A stretch of DNA of 64,000 nucleotides. Origin: Mesorhizobium sp. (lineage in GTDB: Bacteria; Pseudomonadota; Alphaproteobacteria; Rhizobiales; Rhizobiaceae). Location of the stretch: the NCBI GenBank assembly GCA_019635735.1, contig JAHBYX010000005.1, positions 186,001 through 250,000 on the forward strand. Reading direction: 5' to 3'. The notes under the pieces are model-generated. The model saw only the letters and a program-made list of their open reading frames with translations. It was not told where the DNA came from and searched no databases. Position numbers and translations under genes: made by a program. This document shows positions 19,759 to 29,545 of the stretch, piece by piece (the stretch's first letter is position 1; each line of letters begins with the position of its first letter).

Positions 19759-22700
19759 CTACTTCGCGAGGTTCGCCTTGACCAGTTCGATCTTCTTGTC
19801 GACCAGGTCGATGAGCGGCGCGTAGCCCGCCTCCGAGAAGCCCTCCTTCGCCTGCTCGAACATCGACAGCGCCTGCTGGTAGTCGGCGGCGCCGCCGCCC
19901 TGGGCGGCAAGCGACCAGTGCACGTCGCCGATATTGTTGAGCGCGAAGGCCCATTGCAGCGGCTGGGCCTCGCGCGTGAACACCTGTGTCGTCGCCTCGA
20001 AGGCGGCCTTCGCCTCTGGCAGGAAGGCCGGGTTCTGCTCACGGGTGGCAAGATTGAGCAGCGCCATGCCGAGGCCGTTCTGCGCATTGGCCCAGTCGAC
20101 CGGCGCATTCCGCGGTGTCAGCACTTCGAGCGCCGCCCGCCGCACGGCGACCGCCTTATGCAGGCCGTCCGTCTTCTCCTCGGTCGCGGCGAGGAACTGC
20201 AGCGCATCTCCCATGCTGGAGGTGGCCAGCGCCCACTGCATCGGCGCGCGCTCGCGCGTGAACTCGCGCAACGCCAGATCGTAGGCCTCGATGGCCTCGC
20301 GGTAGTATTTCGCGTCTCCCGACACCGCCGCCATCAGCCGCAGCGTGTTGCCTTCGTTATTGTGCGTCATCGCCCAGTCGGACGGAAAGTCCTTGCGCTT
20401 GTAAATCTTGCGCGCGGCCCGGTACGCATCGATAGACTTTTCCAGCGCCGCGACGTCCTGGCTGCGCTGGCCGATGGTCTGCCAGGCGGATCCCAGATTG
20501 TTCTGCACGGATGCCCAGTCGAGCGGCGTCTTGGCGCGATCGAAGACCGTCAATGCGCTTTCGTAGGCGTCCCGCGCGCTCTCGACGCTGGCCGTGCCGA
20601 GCTCGTGGCGGCCAAGCATGGTGTAGGTGTTGCCGAGATTGAGCTGGCTGGCGGCCCATTGCAGCGGCCAGTTCTCCTTCGTGCGCACGCTCATCGCGGC
20701 CTTGAAGGCCTCGGCCGCCTGTCTGGCCGGCTCCGGATCGTTGCGGGCCAGCGACAACGCGTTGAGCGTATTGCCGAGATTGTTCTCGACCATCGCCCAG
20801 TCGACCGGCGTGCTTTCGCGCGTGAACACTTCGAGAGCGGCGCGGTAGGAGGCTTCGGCCTCGACCAGGCCAGACACGTCTCCGCTCGGCTGCGACAGCT
20901 GGAACAGCGCGATGCCGATATTGTTTTGCGAAGACGCCCAGTCGAGCGGCACCTTTTCACGCGGGCGTTTTGCCAGGGCGGCCCGATAAGCGGCGACGGC
21001 ATCGCGGATCATCGCGGTATCGCCCGACCGCCCGCCCATGGCGAGCAGGATATTGCCGATATTGTTCTGCGCGGCCGCCCAGTTGGGATCGTCGCCCTGG
21101 GCGGCGAAGATCTCCATCGCTTCGCGAAACGTGTCCAGCGCCCGCGACAGGTTCTCGGTCCCCTCCTCGCGCTCGCCGATCGTGTTCAGCACGACCGCCA
21201 TGTTGTTGCGGGTGATCGCCCAGTCTCGGCCCTTCTCGCCATTGGGCAGCATGTCGAGTACGGCCTGGTAGGCGGCGAGCGCACCTTCGAGAGAAGCTCG
21301 GTCGCCGGTGGCGGCGCCAAAGCTGCGCAGCGCCTCCGCCTCGAGGTTCTTGTAGTTCCACGCAAGACGCTCGTCCCACTTCTGGACGAGGTCGAACGCC
21401 TTGGCATAGTCGCCGGCCGCGGCGCGGAAGTCGAAGGCGAGAGCCGAGGCGTCGGCGCGCTTTGCGTAGATTGCGGCGTCGGCCAGGCGCTTGTCCTTGA
21501 CCTGTTCCTCGAGCGCGTCGACTGCGGCACTTCCGGCCTCCACCTTGGCCACCGCGTCGTCGAGAAACTGCCGCGCGGCAACGATTGCGCCCTCGCCGAT
21601 GGCCCGGTCGGCGGCCCCTGCCAGCGCCAGCAGTTCCGGGTCGTCGGTGCGCAGCGCCGCGCGCTCGCTGAGCATCGACTTCAGCCGCCCCGCCTGGGCG
21701 TCGAGCAGCTTGCCGAGGTCTTCGGGATTGTCGGGCGTCGCATCTTCGCCCAGCGCCCGCAGGATGCCGTAGAGCGAATCGAGCTTGACGCCCTCGCGCA
21801 GCGCCACCTGCTCGACCTGCACGCGTTCGAAGTCGGGGAGGTCGGCCATGGTGAGAAGCAGCTGGCGCCGCTCGCCGGTGATCGTTCCGTCGACGCCCTG
21901 CGGCTCCTCCGGCGCGATGCCGAAATAGAGCAGGCGGCGCAGGCTCTCGTTCATCCACGGCCGCTGGCGGGCCTTGGTCGCGAGATAGACCTCCTCGGTC
22001 ACCATGCGCATGACCTGGCCGAATTCGAGACCCTTCATAGCGGCGAGGTGGCGGATCAGCGCCGCGGCATAGGGGCTGTTGGCGCCTGCCTCGCCGTCGA
22101 GCGCCGGCTGGCCGGGCTCGGCGGCAAAGCCGATGACAGTGCCGAGATTGTCGTTGGCCGGGGCCTGCGCCTTGAAACCCGTGACGCCACGCACGGCACC
22201 CAGGCCGCCGGCGGCGACCGGCTCGGCCGAGCCCGTCGGCGTGCGCTTCAGCGTCGCGCCCGGCGGGAACGGGTTGGTGCGGCAGGCATCGAGCAGGACG
22301 ATCGTCACCGGCACCGTCTTCTTCAGCTCATCGAGGATCGAGGCGAGCGATACGAAGGAGTCTTCGGCGGACTCGAGGGCCGCAGGGCCGGCATCCACCG
22401 GGATCAGCCAGTTGTCGCCCGCCGCCTCGATGCCGTGGCCGGAGTAGTAGAGGAGCGCCACGTCCGCATCCTCGGCGTCTTCCGCGAAACGTTCGAGGTC
22501 GCGGCGCAGCTTCGATGCGTCGCGGTCGGTCACGCCGCGGGCGTCGAAGCCGAGATCGGTGAGCAGCTTCACCATCTCGCGGGCGTCGTTGGCAGGGTTG
22601 GGCAGCGCCTGGATATTCTCGTAGGCCGACTGGCCGATGACCAGCGCCACGCCGTTGAGGCTCTTCGGCTCCTGCGCGAAGGACGGCAGGGCCGCGAACA

Positions 22701-22761
22701 GCATCGCGACCGCCCACATGGCGGCCGCGAGCCTATACAGATACCCGTTGAGAAACTGCAC
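19759..22761 (-). CDS. secreted caspase-fold (peptidase C14) protein with TPR repeats
   Basis: A 1000-residue protein. A signal peptide (residues 1-30, ending PSFAQ) is followed by a p20-like caspase domain (about 35-250). The catalytic dyad is intact: H109 in LLYYSGHG and C160 in VLLDACR. The middle region (about 280-450) is helical. From about 500 to the end there are ten regularly spaced TPR-like units carrying the motif WAxxxNNxGN (for example DWASSQNNIG, DWAMVENNLG, DWASVQNNLG). Export places the protease in the periplasm or outside. Related caspase-TPR proteins in rhizobia have no defined substrate. It is monocistronic and convergent with cysK. Confidence 0.92.
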   Translation of the reverse strand: MQFLNGYLYRLAAAMWAVAMLFAALPSFAQEPKSLNGVALVIGQSAYENIQALPNPANDAREMVKLLTDLGFDARGVTDRDASKLRRDLERFAEDAEDADVALLYYSGHGIEAAGDNWLIPVDAGPAALESAEDSFVSLASILDELKKTVPVTIVLLDACRTNPFPPGATLKRTPTGSAEPVAAGGLGAVRGVTGFKAQAPANDNLGTVIGFAAEPGQPALDGEAGANSPYAAALIRHLAAMKGLEFGQVMRMVTEEVYLATKARQRPWMNESLRRLLYFGIAPEEPQGVDGTITGERRQLLLTMADLPDFERVQVEQVALREGVKLDSLYGILRALGEDATPDNPEDLGKLLDAQAGRLKSMLSERAALRTDDPELLALAGAADRAIGEGAIVAARQFLDDAVAKVEAGSAAVDALEEQVKDKRLADAAIYAKRADASALAFDFRAAAGDYAKAFDLVQKWDERLAWNYKNLEAEALRSFGAATGDRASLEGALAAYQAVLDMLPNGEKGRDWAITRNNMAVVLNTIGEREEGTENLSRALDTFREAMEIFAAQGDDPNWAAAQNNIGNILLAMGGRSGDTAMIRDAVAAYRAALAKRPREKVPLDWASSQNNIGIALFQLSQPSGDVSGLVEAEASYRAALEVFTRESTPVDWAMVENNLGNTLNALSLARNDPEPARQAAEAFKAAMSVRTKENWPLQWAASQLNLGNTYTMLGRHELGTASVESARDAYESALTVFDRAKTPLDWASVQNNLGSAWQTIGQRSQDVAALEKSIDAYRAARKIYKRKDFPSDWAMTHNNEGNTLRLMAAVSGDAKYYREAIEAYDLALREFTRERAPMQWALATSSMGDALQFLAATEEKTDGLHKAVAVRRAALEVLTPRNAPVDWANAQNGLGMALLNLATREQNPAFLPEAKAAFEATTQVFTREAQPLQWAFALNNIGDVHWSLAAQGGGAADYQQALSMFEQAKEGFSEAGYAPLIDLVDKKIELVKANLAK

Positions 22762-22891
22762 GCGTGTCGATCCGGGCCGAATATGCCTTTGCCGTCCGGG
22801 ACTTCGGACGAGCGTGCGCTAGCATAGAACCGTATCGGAACTGTGTCGCCGCCCAACTCAGGGCGGCGCTTTCAGCCTTTGCCGCGTGGGC

Positions 22892-23290
22892 TCAATTGGC
22901 AAAGGTCTTGATGTAGGCGATCACGTCGAGACGTTCCTTCTCGACCTTGAGGCCGGCGAAGGCCATCTTGTTGCCTGGAATCTTCTTCTTGGGGTCGGTG
23001 ATGTATTCGGCGATGGCTGCCTCGTCCCAGACGAGTCCCGCCGCGCCGGCTTCCTTCATCGCCTTCGAATAGCCCGCGGCCTTCGCGGCGAACTCCGGTT
23101 CGGTACCGGCCGTGCGGCCGATCACACCGTTGAGCGTCGGGCCAAGCGGCTTCTTCGTGTCGCCGATGCCGTGGCAGACGGCGCACTTGATGAATACCTT
23201 CTTGCCAGCCTCGGCATCCTGGGCGGTCGCCTGACCGGCAAACGCAAGAACGGCAAATGCGGCGGCTGCAACTCCGTAGGCTTTCAACAT
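22892..23290 (-). CDS. class I c-type cytochrome
   Basis: A 132-residue periplasmic electron carrier resembling cytochrome c2/c550. It starts at ATG 23290 behind GGAGGT. A signal peptide ends ATAQ, the haem motif CAVCH lies near residue 36-40, and the axial Met lies in the C-terminal NKMAFAG segment. The conserved C-terminal helix (RLDVIAYIKTF) is present. No oxidase or dehydrogenase gene is adjacent, so the partner is unknown. Confidence 0.95.
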   Translation of the reverse strand: MLKAYGVAAAAFAVLAFAGQATAQDAEAGKKVFIKCAVCHGIGDTKKPLGPTLNGVIGRTAGTEPEFAAKAAGYSKAMKEAGAAGLVWDEAAIAEYITDPKKKIPGNKMAFAGLKVEKERLDVIAYIKTFAN

Positions 23291-23395
23291 TTTGACCTCC
23301 AATGGTTGCGAAGACCAAATAGCTTGGCGGCCAAAGCGGTCAAGCGTGCCTTTGTCGCATGCGCCGCGATCGGCCTAAGTCTTTAGCACGATACA

Positions 23396-24076
23396 CTACA
23401 GCGACGTCCGCAACACATATCCCGGCGGATGAACGAGACGTACGAGGGTGACCGGCGCCCCGCCGATGAAGGTTGCACGCTCGGCGACGAACACCGCCTC
23501 GCCGGCGGGAAGGCCGAGGATCTCGGCCTCGCTCGCCGAGGCCCGCGCAGCGCGGAACGAGAAATCCGCGCGCGAGAACGGGGCGTTCTGCACCAGCCAT
23601 TCGTTCGGGCTGATCTCGGCGAAGCTCTCGGTCAGCGCGGTCGGCACCGAGGCCGGATTGATCCAGCGGTCCTCGAACTGGTAGGGGGCGCCGTCGGCCA
23701 GGTGAAGGCACCGCAGGTGCAAGAATTCGCCTGAAAGACCGAGGCGGGCGCGAACCAGCTCGGGCGCCGGCTCGACCCTGCGCGACAGGAGGGCGTAGCG
23801 GTAGTCAGCACCCTCGGCCTCGATCTCCTGGCGCACCAGAGGGATGACGAAGCGCGCCTCGCGCACCGGATGCAGCGCGACCCGCGTGCCGGCCTTGCGC
23901 TTGCGCTCGACGACGCCGGCCCGGGCAAGCTCCTGCAGCGCCCGGTTGACGGTGGCGCGCGCCGAGCCGAACTCGCGGGCGAGTTCCTCCTCGGCGGGGA
24001 TCGTGGCGCCGGGCGCCCATTGCCTTGTGGCGATGCGGCGCTCCATCTCCTCCTTGATCGCGCGGAACGATGCCAT
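23396..24076 (-). CDS. hutC: histidine utilisation repressor HutC (GntR/HutC family)
   Basis: 226 residues. The GntR winged helix is at the N-terminus (TIPAEEELAREFGSARATVNRALQELARAGVVERKRKAGTRV). The UTRA effector domain follows (about 80-226: FLHLRCLHLADGAPYQFEDRWIN...PPGYVLR), which binds urocanate in characterised HutC proteins. The start at 24076 overlaps the hutF stop (TGATG), so it is cotranscribed with and coupled to hutF. It probably represses both arms of the hut locus through the large palindrome at 25630-25662. Confidence 0.93.
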   Translation of the reverse strand: MASFRAIKEEMERRIATRQWAPGATIPAEEELAREFGSARATVNRALQELARAGVVERKRKAGTRVALHPVREARFVIPLVRQEIEAEGADYRYALLSRRVEPAPELVRARLGLSGEFLHLRCLHLADGAPYQFEDRWINPASVPTALTESFAEISPNEWLVQNAPFSRADFSFRAARASASEAEILGLPAGEAVFVAERATFIGGAPVTLVRLVHPPGYVLRTSL

Positions 24077-25608
24077 CAGAAGCGCTCCAGAACGGATGTG
24101 AGGCAGTCTCGGTATCGCACCGCGATCGCCTCGCGCGCGACGTGCCGGCCGCCTTTGACACGATGCCGGCCGGCCGACCAGAGGTCCGAGACCGCCGCGT
24201 TGCCGGCGGAGAAGATCCAGGCGTCGAGCGCGGCGGCATTGGCAAGCGGCGCGAAGCCCGCGGCATCGAGGTCCAGCGCGACGAGATCGGCCCACTTGCC
24301 CGGCTCGATGGAGCCCGATTCGCGGCCAAGCGCTTGGGCGCCGCCGGCGAGCGCCTTGCGATAGAGCACGTCGCCGGCGGACTGGCCGGACGGCGCCAGC
24401 ACGACGCGCAGCCGGTCGCGCAGGCGCTGGGAATATTCCAGCTGCCGCAATTCCTCCGCCACCGAGATGCGGATGTTGGAATCCGAGCCGACCCCGAACG
24501 ATCCGCCGGACGCCAGAAATCGCGCTCCGTCGAAGATGCCGTCGCCGAGATTGGCCTCCGTCACCGGACACAAGCCGGCGACGGCGCCGGAACGCGCGAG
24601 ACCCTCGGTCTCGGCGGGATTCATGTGGGTGCAATGGATCAGGCACCAGCGCGCGGAAACGTCGTGCTCGGACAAAAGCCACTCTACCGGCCGTGCGCCG
24701 AAGACGGCGCGGGTCTCGTCCAGTTCCTTCTCCTGTTCGGCGATATGCATGTGCAGCGGGCGATCGGGCGCCAGAGACGCCAGATGGTTGAGTCCGCCGC
24801 GGGAGACGGCACGCAGCGAATGTGGCGCAACGCCCCACGAAGCGTCCGCCGGCAGGGCGCCGACGATGCCCGGTATGCGCGAGAGCAGGATCTCGAAGGA
24901 GGCGAGGTCGTTGCGGAAACGCAGTTGACCGCCCGCGAGCGGCCGTCCGTCGACGCCGCCCTGCGCATAATGAACCGGCAGCAGCGTCAGGCCGATGCCG
25001 GTCGTCTCGGCGGCGGCGGCCATGCGTGCCGACAGTTCGGCCGGATCCTCGTAGGCGCCGCCGCCCGGGCGATTGTGCAGATAGTGGAATTCCGCCAGCG
25101 CCGAAAAGCCCGCTTCCTGCATCTCCATGAAGGCGAAGGCGGCGATCGCCTCGATCTCGTCAGGCGTCAGCACGTCGAGGAAGCGGTACATCACCTCGCG
25201 CCAGGTCCAGAAGGAATCGTGCTCGGACGGCCCGCGCATTTCCGTCAGTCCGGCCATCGCACGCTGGAACGTGTGGCTGTGCAGATTGGACAGCGCAGGT
25301 AGCAGGAATGGCACGCGGACAGCGCCGGGCATGAAGGCCGCACCCGGGACGACGGACGCGATACGCCCATCAGTGCCGATCTCAACCCGGACATCCTTCG
25401 ACCAGCCCTCCGCCAGCAACGCGACCGAGGCATGAATCGCGCCCCCGCGCGTCGTCATCCTCGGGCTTGCCCCGAGGATCTGCGGCGATTCTTCAGAAGC
25501 GATGTCGCTTCGATGTGCACTACCCGCGGCGTCGGCAGATCCTCGGGACAAGCCCGAGGATGACGGCTTTGCATTGCGCGTCCCAGCGGGCGTCCCGAGT
25601 TCATCCAT
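24076..25608 (-). CDS. hutF: formimidoylglutamate deiminase
   Basis: Amidohydrolase that converts N-formimidoylglutamate to N-formylglutamate and ammonia. Metal ligands are visible: LHSHTF, HMHIAEQ, LIHCTHM and GVGSDSNIRISV. From ATG 25608 (AAGGGG ribosome-binding site 8 nt upstream) the protein is 510 residues, about 50 longer than usual. Residues ~15-52 (PSSSGLSRGS...PQILGASPR) are encoded by a palindromic repeat (25454-25564). An alternative start, ATG 25458, lies inside the outer arm of that repeat and would give the normal length of 460. Either way the repeat has reshaped the 5' end. Downstream it is coupled to hutC. Confidence 0.93.
   Translation of the reverse strand: MDELGTPAGTRNAKPSSSGLSRGSADAAGSAHRSDIASEESPQILGASPRMTTRGGAIHASVALLAEGWSKDVRVEIGTDGRIASVVPGAAFMPGAVRVPFLLPALSNLHSHTFQRAMAGLTEMRGPSEHDSFWTWREVMYRFLDVLTPDEIEAIAAFAFMEMQEAGFSALAEFHYLHNRPGGGAYEDPAELSARMAAAAETTGIGLTLLPVHYAQGGVDGRPLAGGQLRFRNDLASFEILLSRIPGIVGALPADASWGVAPHSLRAVSRGGLNHLASLAPDRPLHMHIAEQEKELDETRAVFGARPVEWLLSEHDVSARWCLIHCTHMNPAETEGLARSGAVAGLCPVTEANLGDGIFDGARFLASGGSFGVGSDSNIRISVAEELRQLEYSQRLRDRLRVVLAPSGQSAGDVLYRKALAGGAQALGRESGSIEPGKWADLVALDLDAAGFAPLANAAALDAWIFSAGNAAVSDLWSAGRHRVKGGRHVAREAIAVRYRDCLTSVLERF
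25454..25564. repeat. rhizobial palindromic repeat overlapping the hutF 5' end
   Basis: Two 30-bp arms, 25454-25483 (GTCATCCTCGGGCTTG...) and 25535-25564, are reverse complements with one mismatch, separated by 51 bp. Each arm has its own inner CCTCGGG/CCCGAGG hairpin. This GTCATCCTCGGG type is a widespread rhizobial intergenic palindrome, here in or at the start of hutF. Confidence 0.85.
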
Positions 25609-25629
25609 GATCTTGCCCCTTGACTCTTT

Positions 25630-25662
25630 ATGTCTGCACATAATAGCAATATGCGCAGACAT
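25630..25662. promoter_or_regulatory. 33-bp palindrome, probable HutC operator
   Basis: ATGTCTGCACATA (25630-25642), 7 nt, TATGCGCAGACAT (25650-25662): 12 of 13 arm positions pair. It occupies half of the 69-bp gap between divergent hutF and hutI, so one bound repressor could silence both directions. Confidence 0.65.
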
Positions 25663-25677
25663 TAAAAGCGAAATTCG

Positions 25678-26868
25678 ATGGCCCGCCGCGTTCTCGACAC
25701 TCTGCGCATCGCCACCATGGCTCCCGCCGCCGGCTGGGGCCTGGTGGACGGCGCCATCGGGATCGAGGACGGGCGGATCGCCTTCGTCGGCGAGGCGCCC
25801 GACGGCTGGCGGGGCGTGGAGCGCGAGGATTTCGCTGGCCGTCTCGCCACTCCGGCGCTGATCGACTGCCATACGCACCTCGTCTTCGGCGGCAACCGTG
25901 CGAGGGAATTCGAAATGCGGCTGGAAGGCGCGACCTACGAGGAAATCGCGCGTGCCGGCGGCGGAATTGTCTCGACCGTTGCGCAGACGCGGGCGCTGAG
26001 CGAGGACGACCTGGTCGCCCAGGCCCTACCGCGGCTCGACGCGCTGCTGGCTGAAGGTGTCGCAACGGTCGAGATCAAGTCCGGCTACGGGCTGACGGTA
26101 GAAGACGAACTGAAGATGCTGCGCGCCGCACGCCGGCTCGGCGAACTGCGCCCCGTCCGGGTCGTCACCTCCTGGCTCGCGGCGCATGCGGTGCCCGCCG
26201 AATACAAGGGCCGCACTGAGACCTATCTCGACGAGGTCGTGCTTCCGGGACTGCAGGAAGCAGATGCTGAACGCCTGGTCGACGCGGTAGACGGGTTTTG
26301 CGAGGGCATCGCTTTCTCTCCCGGCCAGATCGCCCGGGTGTTCGACAAGGCTCGCGCGCTCGGCCTGCCGGTGAAGTTGCACGCCGAGCAGCTCTCGCAT
26401 CTTGGCGGCGCCGCACTCGCCGCCTCCCATGGCGCGTTGTCGGCCGACCATCTCGAATATCTCGACGCCGCGGGCGTCGCCGCCATGGCCGCCAGCGGCA
26501 CCGTCGCGGTGCTGCTGCCCGGCGCCTACTACTTCCTGCGCGAGACGCAGGCGCCGCCGGTGAAGCTGCTGCGCGAGGCCGGCGTGCCGATCGCCATCGC
26601 GACCGACTGCAATCCCGGCTCCTCGCCGCTCGCCTCGCCGCTTCTGGCGATGAACATGGCCTGCACGCTCTTCCGTCTGACGCCGCAGGAGACGCTGGCG
26701 GGCTTCACCCGCAACGCCGCCCGCGCGCTCGGACTATCCGACATCGGAACGCTGGAGCCCGGCAAGCGCGCCGAGATCGCCGTCTGGGACGTCGAGGAGC
26801 CAGCCGAGCTTGCTTACAGGATCGGGTTCAATCCGCTGTTTCGTCTTGTCAACGGGAGCGTCGCATAG
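25678..26868 (+). CDS. hutI: imidazolonepropionase
   Basis: Third enzyme of histidine degradation (imidazolonepropionate to formimidoylglutamate); 396 residues. Metal site motifs: [14 protein letters not shown] near residue 60, [14 protein letters not shown] near 140, KLHAEQLSH near 235, and the catalytic [11 protein letters not shown] near 310. It is the first gene of the rightward hut arm (hutI-hutH-hutG-hutU), directly beside the palindromic operator. Confidence 0.97.
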   Translation: MARRVLDTLRIATMAPAAGWGLVDGAIGIEDGRIAFVGEAPDGWRGVEREDFAGRLATPALIDCHTHLVFGGNRAREFEMRLEGATYEEIARAGGGIVSTVAQTRALSEDDLVAQALPRLDALLAEGVATVEIKSGYGLTVEDELKMLRAARRLGELRPVRVVTSWLAAHAVPAEYKGRTETYLDEVVLPGLQEADAERLVDAVDGFCEGIAFSPGQIARVFDKARALGLPVKLHAEQLSHLGGAALAASHGALSADHLEYLDAAGVAAMAASGTVAVLLPGAYYFLRETQAPPVKLLREAGVPIAIATDCNPGSSPLASPLLAMNMACTLFRLTPQETLAGFTRNAARALGLSDIGTLEPGKRAEIAVWDVEEPAELAYRIGFNPLFRLVNGSVA

Positions 26869-26890
26869 CGATGCATGTCGCGGACGCAAT

Positions 26891-26985
26891 CACCCCCACC
26901 CCTAACCTTTCCCCACAAGGGGGAGGGAGAGCTGCCGCGCGCCAATTCCCCTCCCCCTTGTGGGGAGGGGTTAGGGGTGGGGGTG
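26891..26985. repeat. GC-rich palindromic repeat between hutI and hutH
   Basis: CACCCCCACCCCTAACC... (from 26891) pairs almost perfectly with ...GGTTAGGGGTGGGGGTG (ending 26985), giving arms of about 37 bp around a short loop. It can form a very stable hairpin inside the hut transcript. Its sequence family differs from the 25454 and 28545 elements. Confidence 0.8.
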
Positions 26986-27010
26986 TCTCACACGGCGCCG
27001 GAGCAGTCTC

Positions 27011-28540
27011 ATGATCACCCTCCACCCCGGCTCGGTGCCACTTTCCGACCTCGAAGCCATCTACCGCACCGGCGCACCCGCCCGGCTGGACGATGCCTTC
27101 CGCCCCGGCATCGCGAAGGCTGCTGCCCGGATCGCCGAGATCGCCGGCGGTGGGGATGCGGTGTACGGGGTCAATACCGGCTTCGGAAAGCTCGCCTCGG
27201 TGCGCATTCCGCCGTCCGACTTGGCGACGCTGCAGCGCAACCTCATCCTGTCCCATTGCTGCGGCGTCGGAGCGGCGCTGGCACCGGACATTGTCCGGCT
27301 GATCATGGCGCTGAAACTGATCTCGCTCGGCCGCGGCGCGTCCGGCATCCGGCCGGCCGTGCTCAAGCTGATCGAGGCCATGCTGGAGCGCGGCGTCGTC
27401 CCCGTCATCCCGGAGAAGGGCTCCGTCGGCGCGTCCGGCGACCTCGCCCCGCTCGCCCACATGACAGCCGCAATGATCGGCGAGGGCGAGGCCTGTGTTG
27501 CCGGCGAACGAATGGCTGCGAAGGACGCGCTCGCCAGGGCCGGGCTGGCGCCGGTCGTGCTCGCCGCCAAGGAAGGCCTGGCGCTGATCAACGGCACGCA
27601 GGTGTCGACCGCGCTCGCGCTCGCCGGGCTGTTCCGGGCGCATCGCGCGGCAAACGCGGCGCTGATCACCGGCGCGATGTCGACCGATGCGGCGATGGGC
27701 TCGTCCGCCCCCTTCGTCGAGGAGATCCACACGCTGCGCGGCCATCGCGGCCAGATCGAGACGGCGGCGGCGTTGCGCGCACTGATGGCCGGATCGGAAA
27801 TTCGCGACAGCCATCTCGACGGCGACGAGCGCGTGCAGGATCCCTACTGCATCCGCTGCCAGCCGCAGGTCGACGGCGCCTGTCTCGACCTGCTGCGGAT
27901 GGCCGCGCACACGCTGGAGACCGAAGCCAACGCCGTCACCGACAACCCGCTGGTCCTGTCCGACGGCCGGGTCGTCTCCGGCGGCAATTTCCACGCCGAG
28001 CCGGTGGCCTTCGCCGCCGACCAAATCGCCATCGCCGTCTGCGAGATCGGCGCGATCGCCCAGCGGCGCGTGGCGCTGCTGGTCGACCCGAAGCTGTCCT
28101 ACGGCCTGCCGCCCTTCCTCGCCAGAAACGCCGGCCTCAACTCCGGCATGATGATCGCGGAGGTGACCTCGGCCGCGCTGATGAGCGAGAACAAGCAGAT
28201 GGCTTTCCCGGCCTCCGTCGACTCGACGCCGACCTCGGCCGACCAGGAGGACCATGTGTCGATGGCCTGCCACGGCGCGCGGCGGCTCTTGCAGATGACC
28301 GACAATTTAGCCGGCATCGTCGGCATCGAGGCGGTGGTTGCCGCGCAGGGACTGGACTTCCGCGCGCCGCTGACGACGAGCACGGAACTGGCGAGGGCGC
28401 ATGCCGCGATCCGAGCCGTGGTGCCGACCCTGGAAGTCGATCGCTATATGGCAGGCGATCTCGAGGCGGGCGCGGAACTGGTGAGGAGCGGGACGCTGAA
28501 CGCGAGCGTCAGCGCGGGTATTTTGCCGGGGCTTACGTGA
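27011..28540 (+). CDS. hutH: histidine ammonia-lyase
   Basis: First step of histidine catabolism, yielding trans-urocanate and ammonia. 509 residues, with the MIO-forming Ala-Ser-Gly in [14 protein letters not shown] near residue 143. Other aromatic ammonia-lyase blocks are [31 protein letters not shown] and [18 protein letters not shown]. The ribosome-binding site is GGAG 7 nt before ATG, just downstream of the 26891-26985 hairpin. Homotetrameric cytoplasmic enzyme. Confidence 0.98.
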   Translation: MITLHPGSVPLSDLEAIYRTGAPARLDDAFRPGIAKAAARIAEIAGGGDAVYGVNTGFGKLASVRIPPSDLATLQRNLILSHCCGVGAALAPDIVRLIMALKLISLGRGASGIRPAVLKLIEAMLERGVVPVIPEKGSVGASGDLAPLAHMTAAMIGEGEACVAGERMAAKDALARAGLAPVVLAAKEGLALINGTQVSTALALAGLFRAHRAANAALITGAMSTDAAMGSSAPFVEEIHTLRGHRGQIETAAALRALMAGSEIRDSHLDGDERVQDPYCIRCQPQVDGACLDLLRMAAHTLETEANAVTDNPLVLSDGRVVSGGNFHAEPVAFAADQIAIAVCEIGAIAQRRVALLVDPKLSYGLPPFLARNAGLNSGMMIAEVTSAALMSENKQMAFPASVDSTPTSADQEDHVSMACHGARRLLQMTDNLAGIVGIEAVVAAQGLDFRAPLTTSTELARAHAAIRAVVPTLEVDRYMAGDLEAGAELVRSGTLNASVSAGILPGLT

Positions 28541-28544
28541 TGCC

Positions 28545-28730
28545 GCGCCCCCTCCACCACTACGTGGTCCCCCTCCCCCGCTTCGCAGGGGAGGATAGGA
28601 GCCCGGCCGCGATGCCTCTGCCGATCCTCCGCCGGTTAAGAGGAAGGATAGAGGGCGTGCCGGCGACGCCGTTTTTCCTCCCCTGCGAAGCGGGGGAGGG
28701 GGACCATGCGAAGCATGGTGGAGGGGGCGC
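28545..28730. repeat. 186-bp nested palindromic repeat filling the hutH-hutG gap
   Basis: Outer 15-bp perfect arms (GCGCCCCCTCCACCA at 28545-28559, complement at 28716-28730). Inner arms of about 29 bp are built on CCCCCTCCCCCGCTTCGCAG and its complement (about 28567-28595 and 28676-28703). It occupies essentially the entire 196-bp gap between hutH and hutG. Confidence 0.85.
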
Positions 28731-28736
28731 GCAACC

Positions 28737-29545
28737 ATGACCCCGTTCGAGCTCCACCCCGGCACCTCACCCGTCATCCTCGCCTTCCCGCACACGGGCA
28801 CCGAGGTGCCGGACGACATCGTCTCGCGCCTCAACGCCGAGGGAACAAAACTCCGCGATACCGACTGGCACATCCACGAGCTCTATGCTGGCCTGCTCCC
28901 GAACGCCACGACGGTCCGCGCAACCTTCCATCGCTATGTGATCGACGCCAACCGCGATCCGTCTGGCCAAAGCCTCTATCCCGGCCAGAACACGACGGGC
29001 CTTGTCCCGACGACCGATTTCGACAACCAGCCGATCTGGAAGCCGGGCCAGGAGCCGGCTGCGACAGACATCGCGGAGCGGCTGGAACGGTTCCACCGGC
29101 CCTACCACGCAGCACTCGAGGCCGAGATCGCACGCGTGAAAGCCCTGCACGGAATCGCAGTCGTCTACGACTGCCACTCGATCCGCTCGCGCTGCCCGTT
29201 CCTGTTCGGCGGCGTGCTGCCGGATTTCAACATCGGCACCGACAATGGGGCGACCTGCGCCCCCGAGATCGAACGCGCCGTGGCCGAGATCTGCGGCAAG
29301 GCCGACGGCTACACATCCGTGCTCAACGGCCGCTTCCGCGGCGGCTGGACCACGCGCCACTATGGCCGGCCCGAGGCCGATGTCCACGCCATCCAGATGG
29401 AACTGGCGCAGATCACCCATCTCGCCACCGAGACGCTGCCATTCGACCTCGACGCGGCGAAGGCCGGCCGCCTCCGGTCCGTTCTCGCCGACATCCTGAC
29501 CGCGATCGAGGAGATCGCGAAAGCCCTTCCGAAAGGACGCCGCCC

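Noticed and set aside
19918-22827. Long open frame opposite the caspase-TPR gene
   Set aside because: Antisense shadow of a repetitive GC-rich gene; no domain pattern or start signal.
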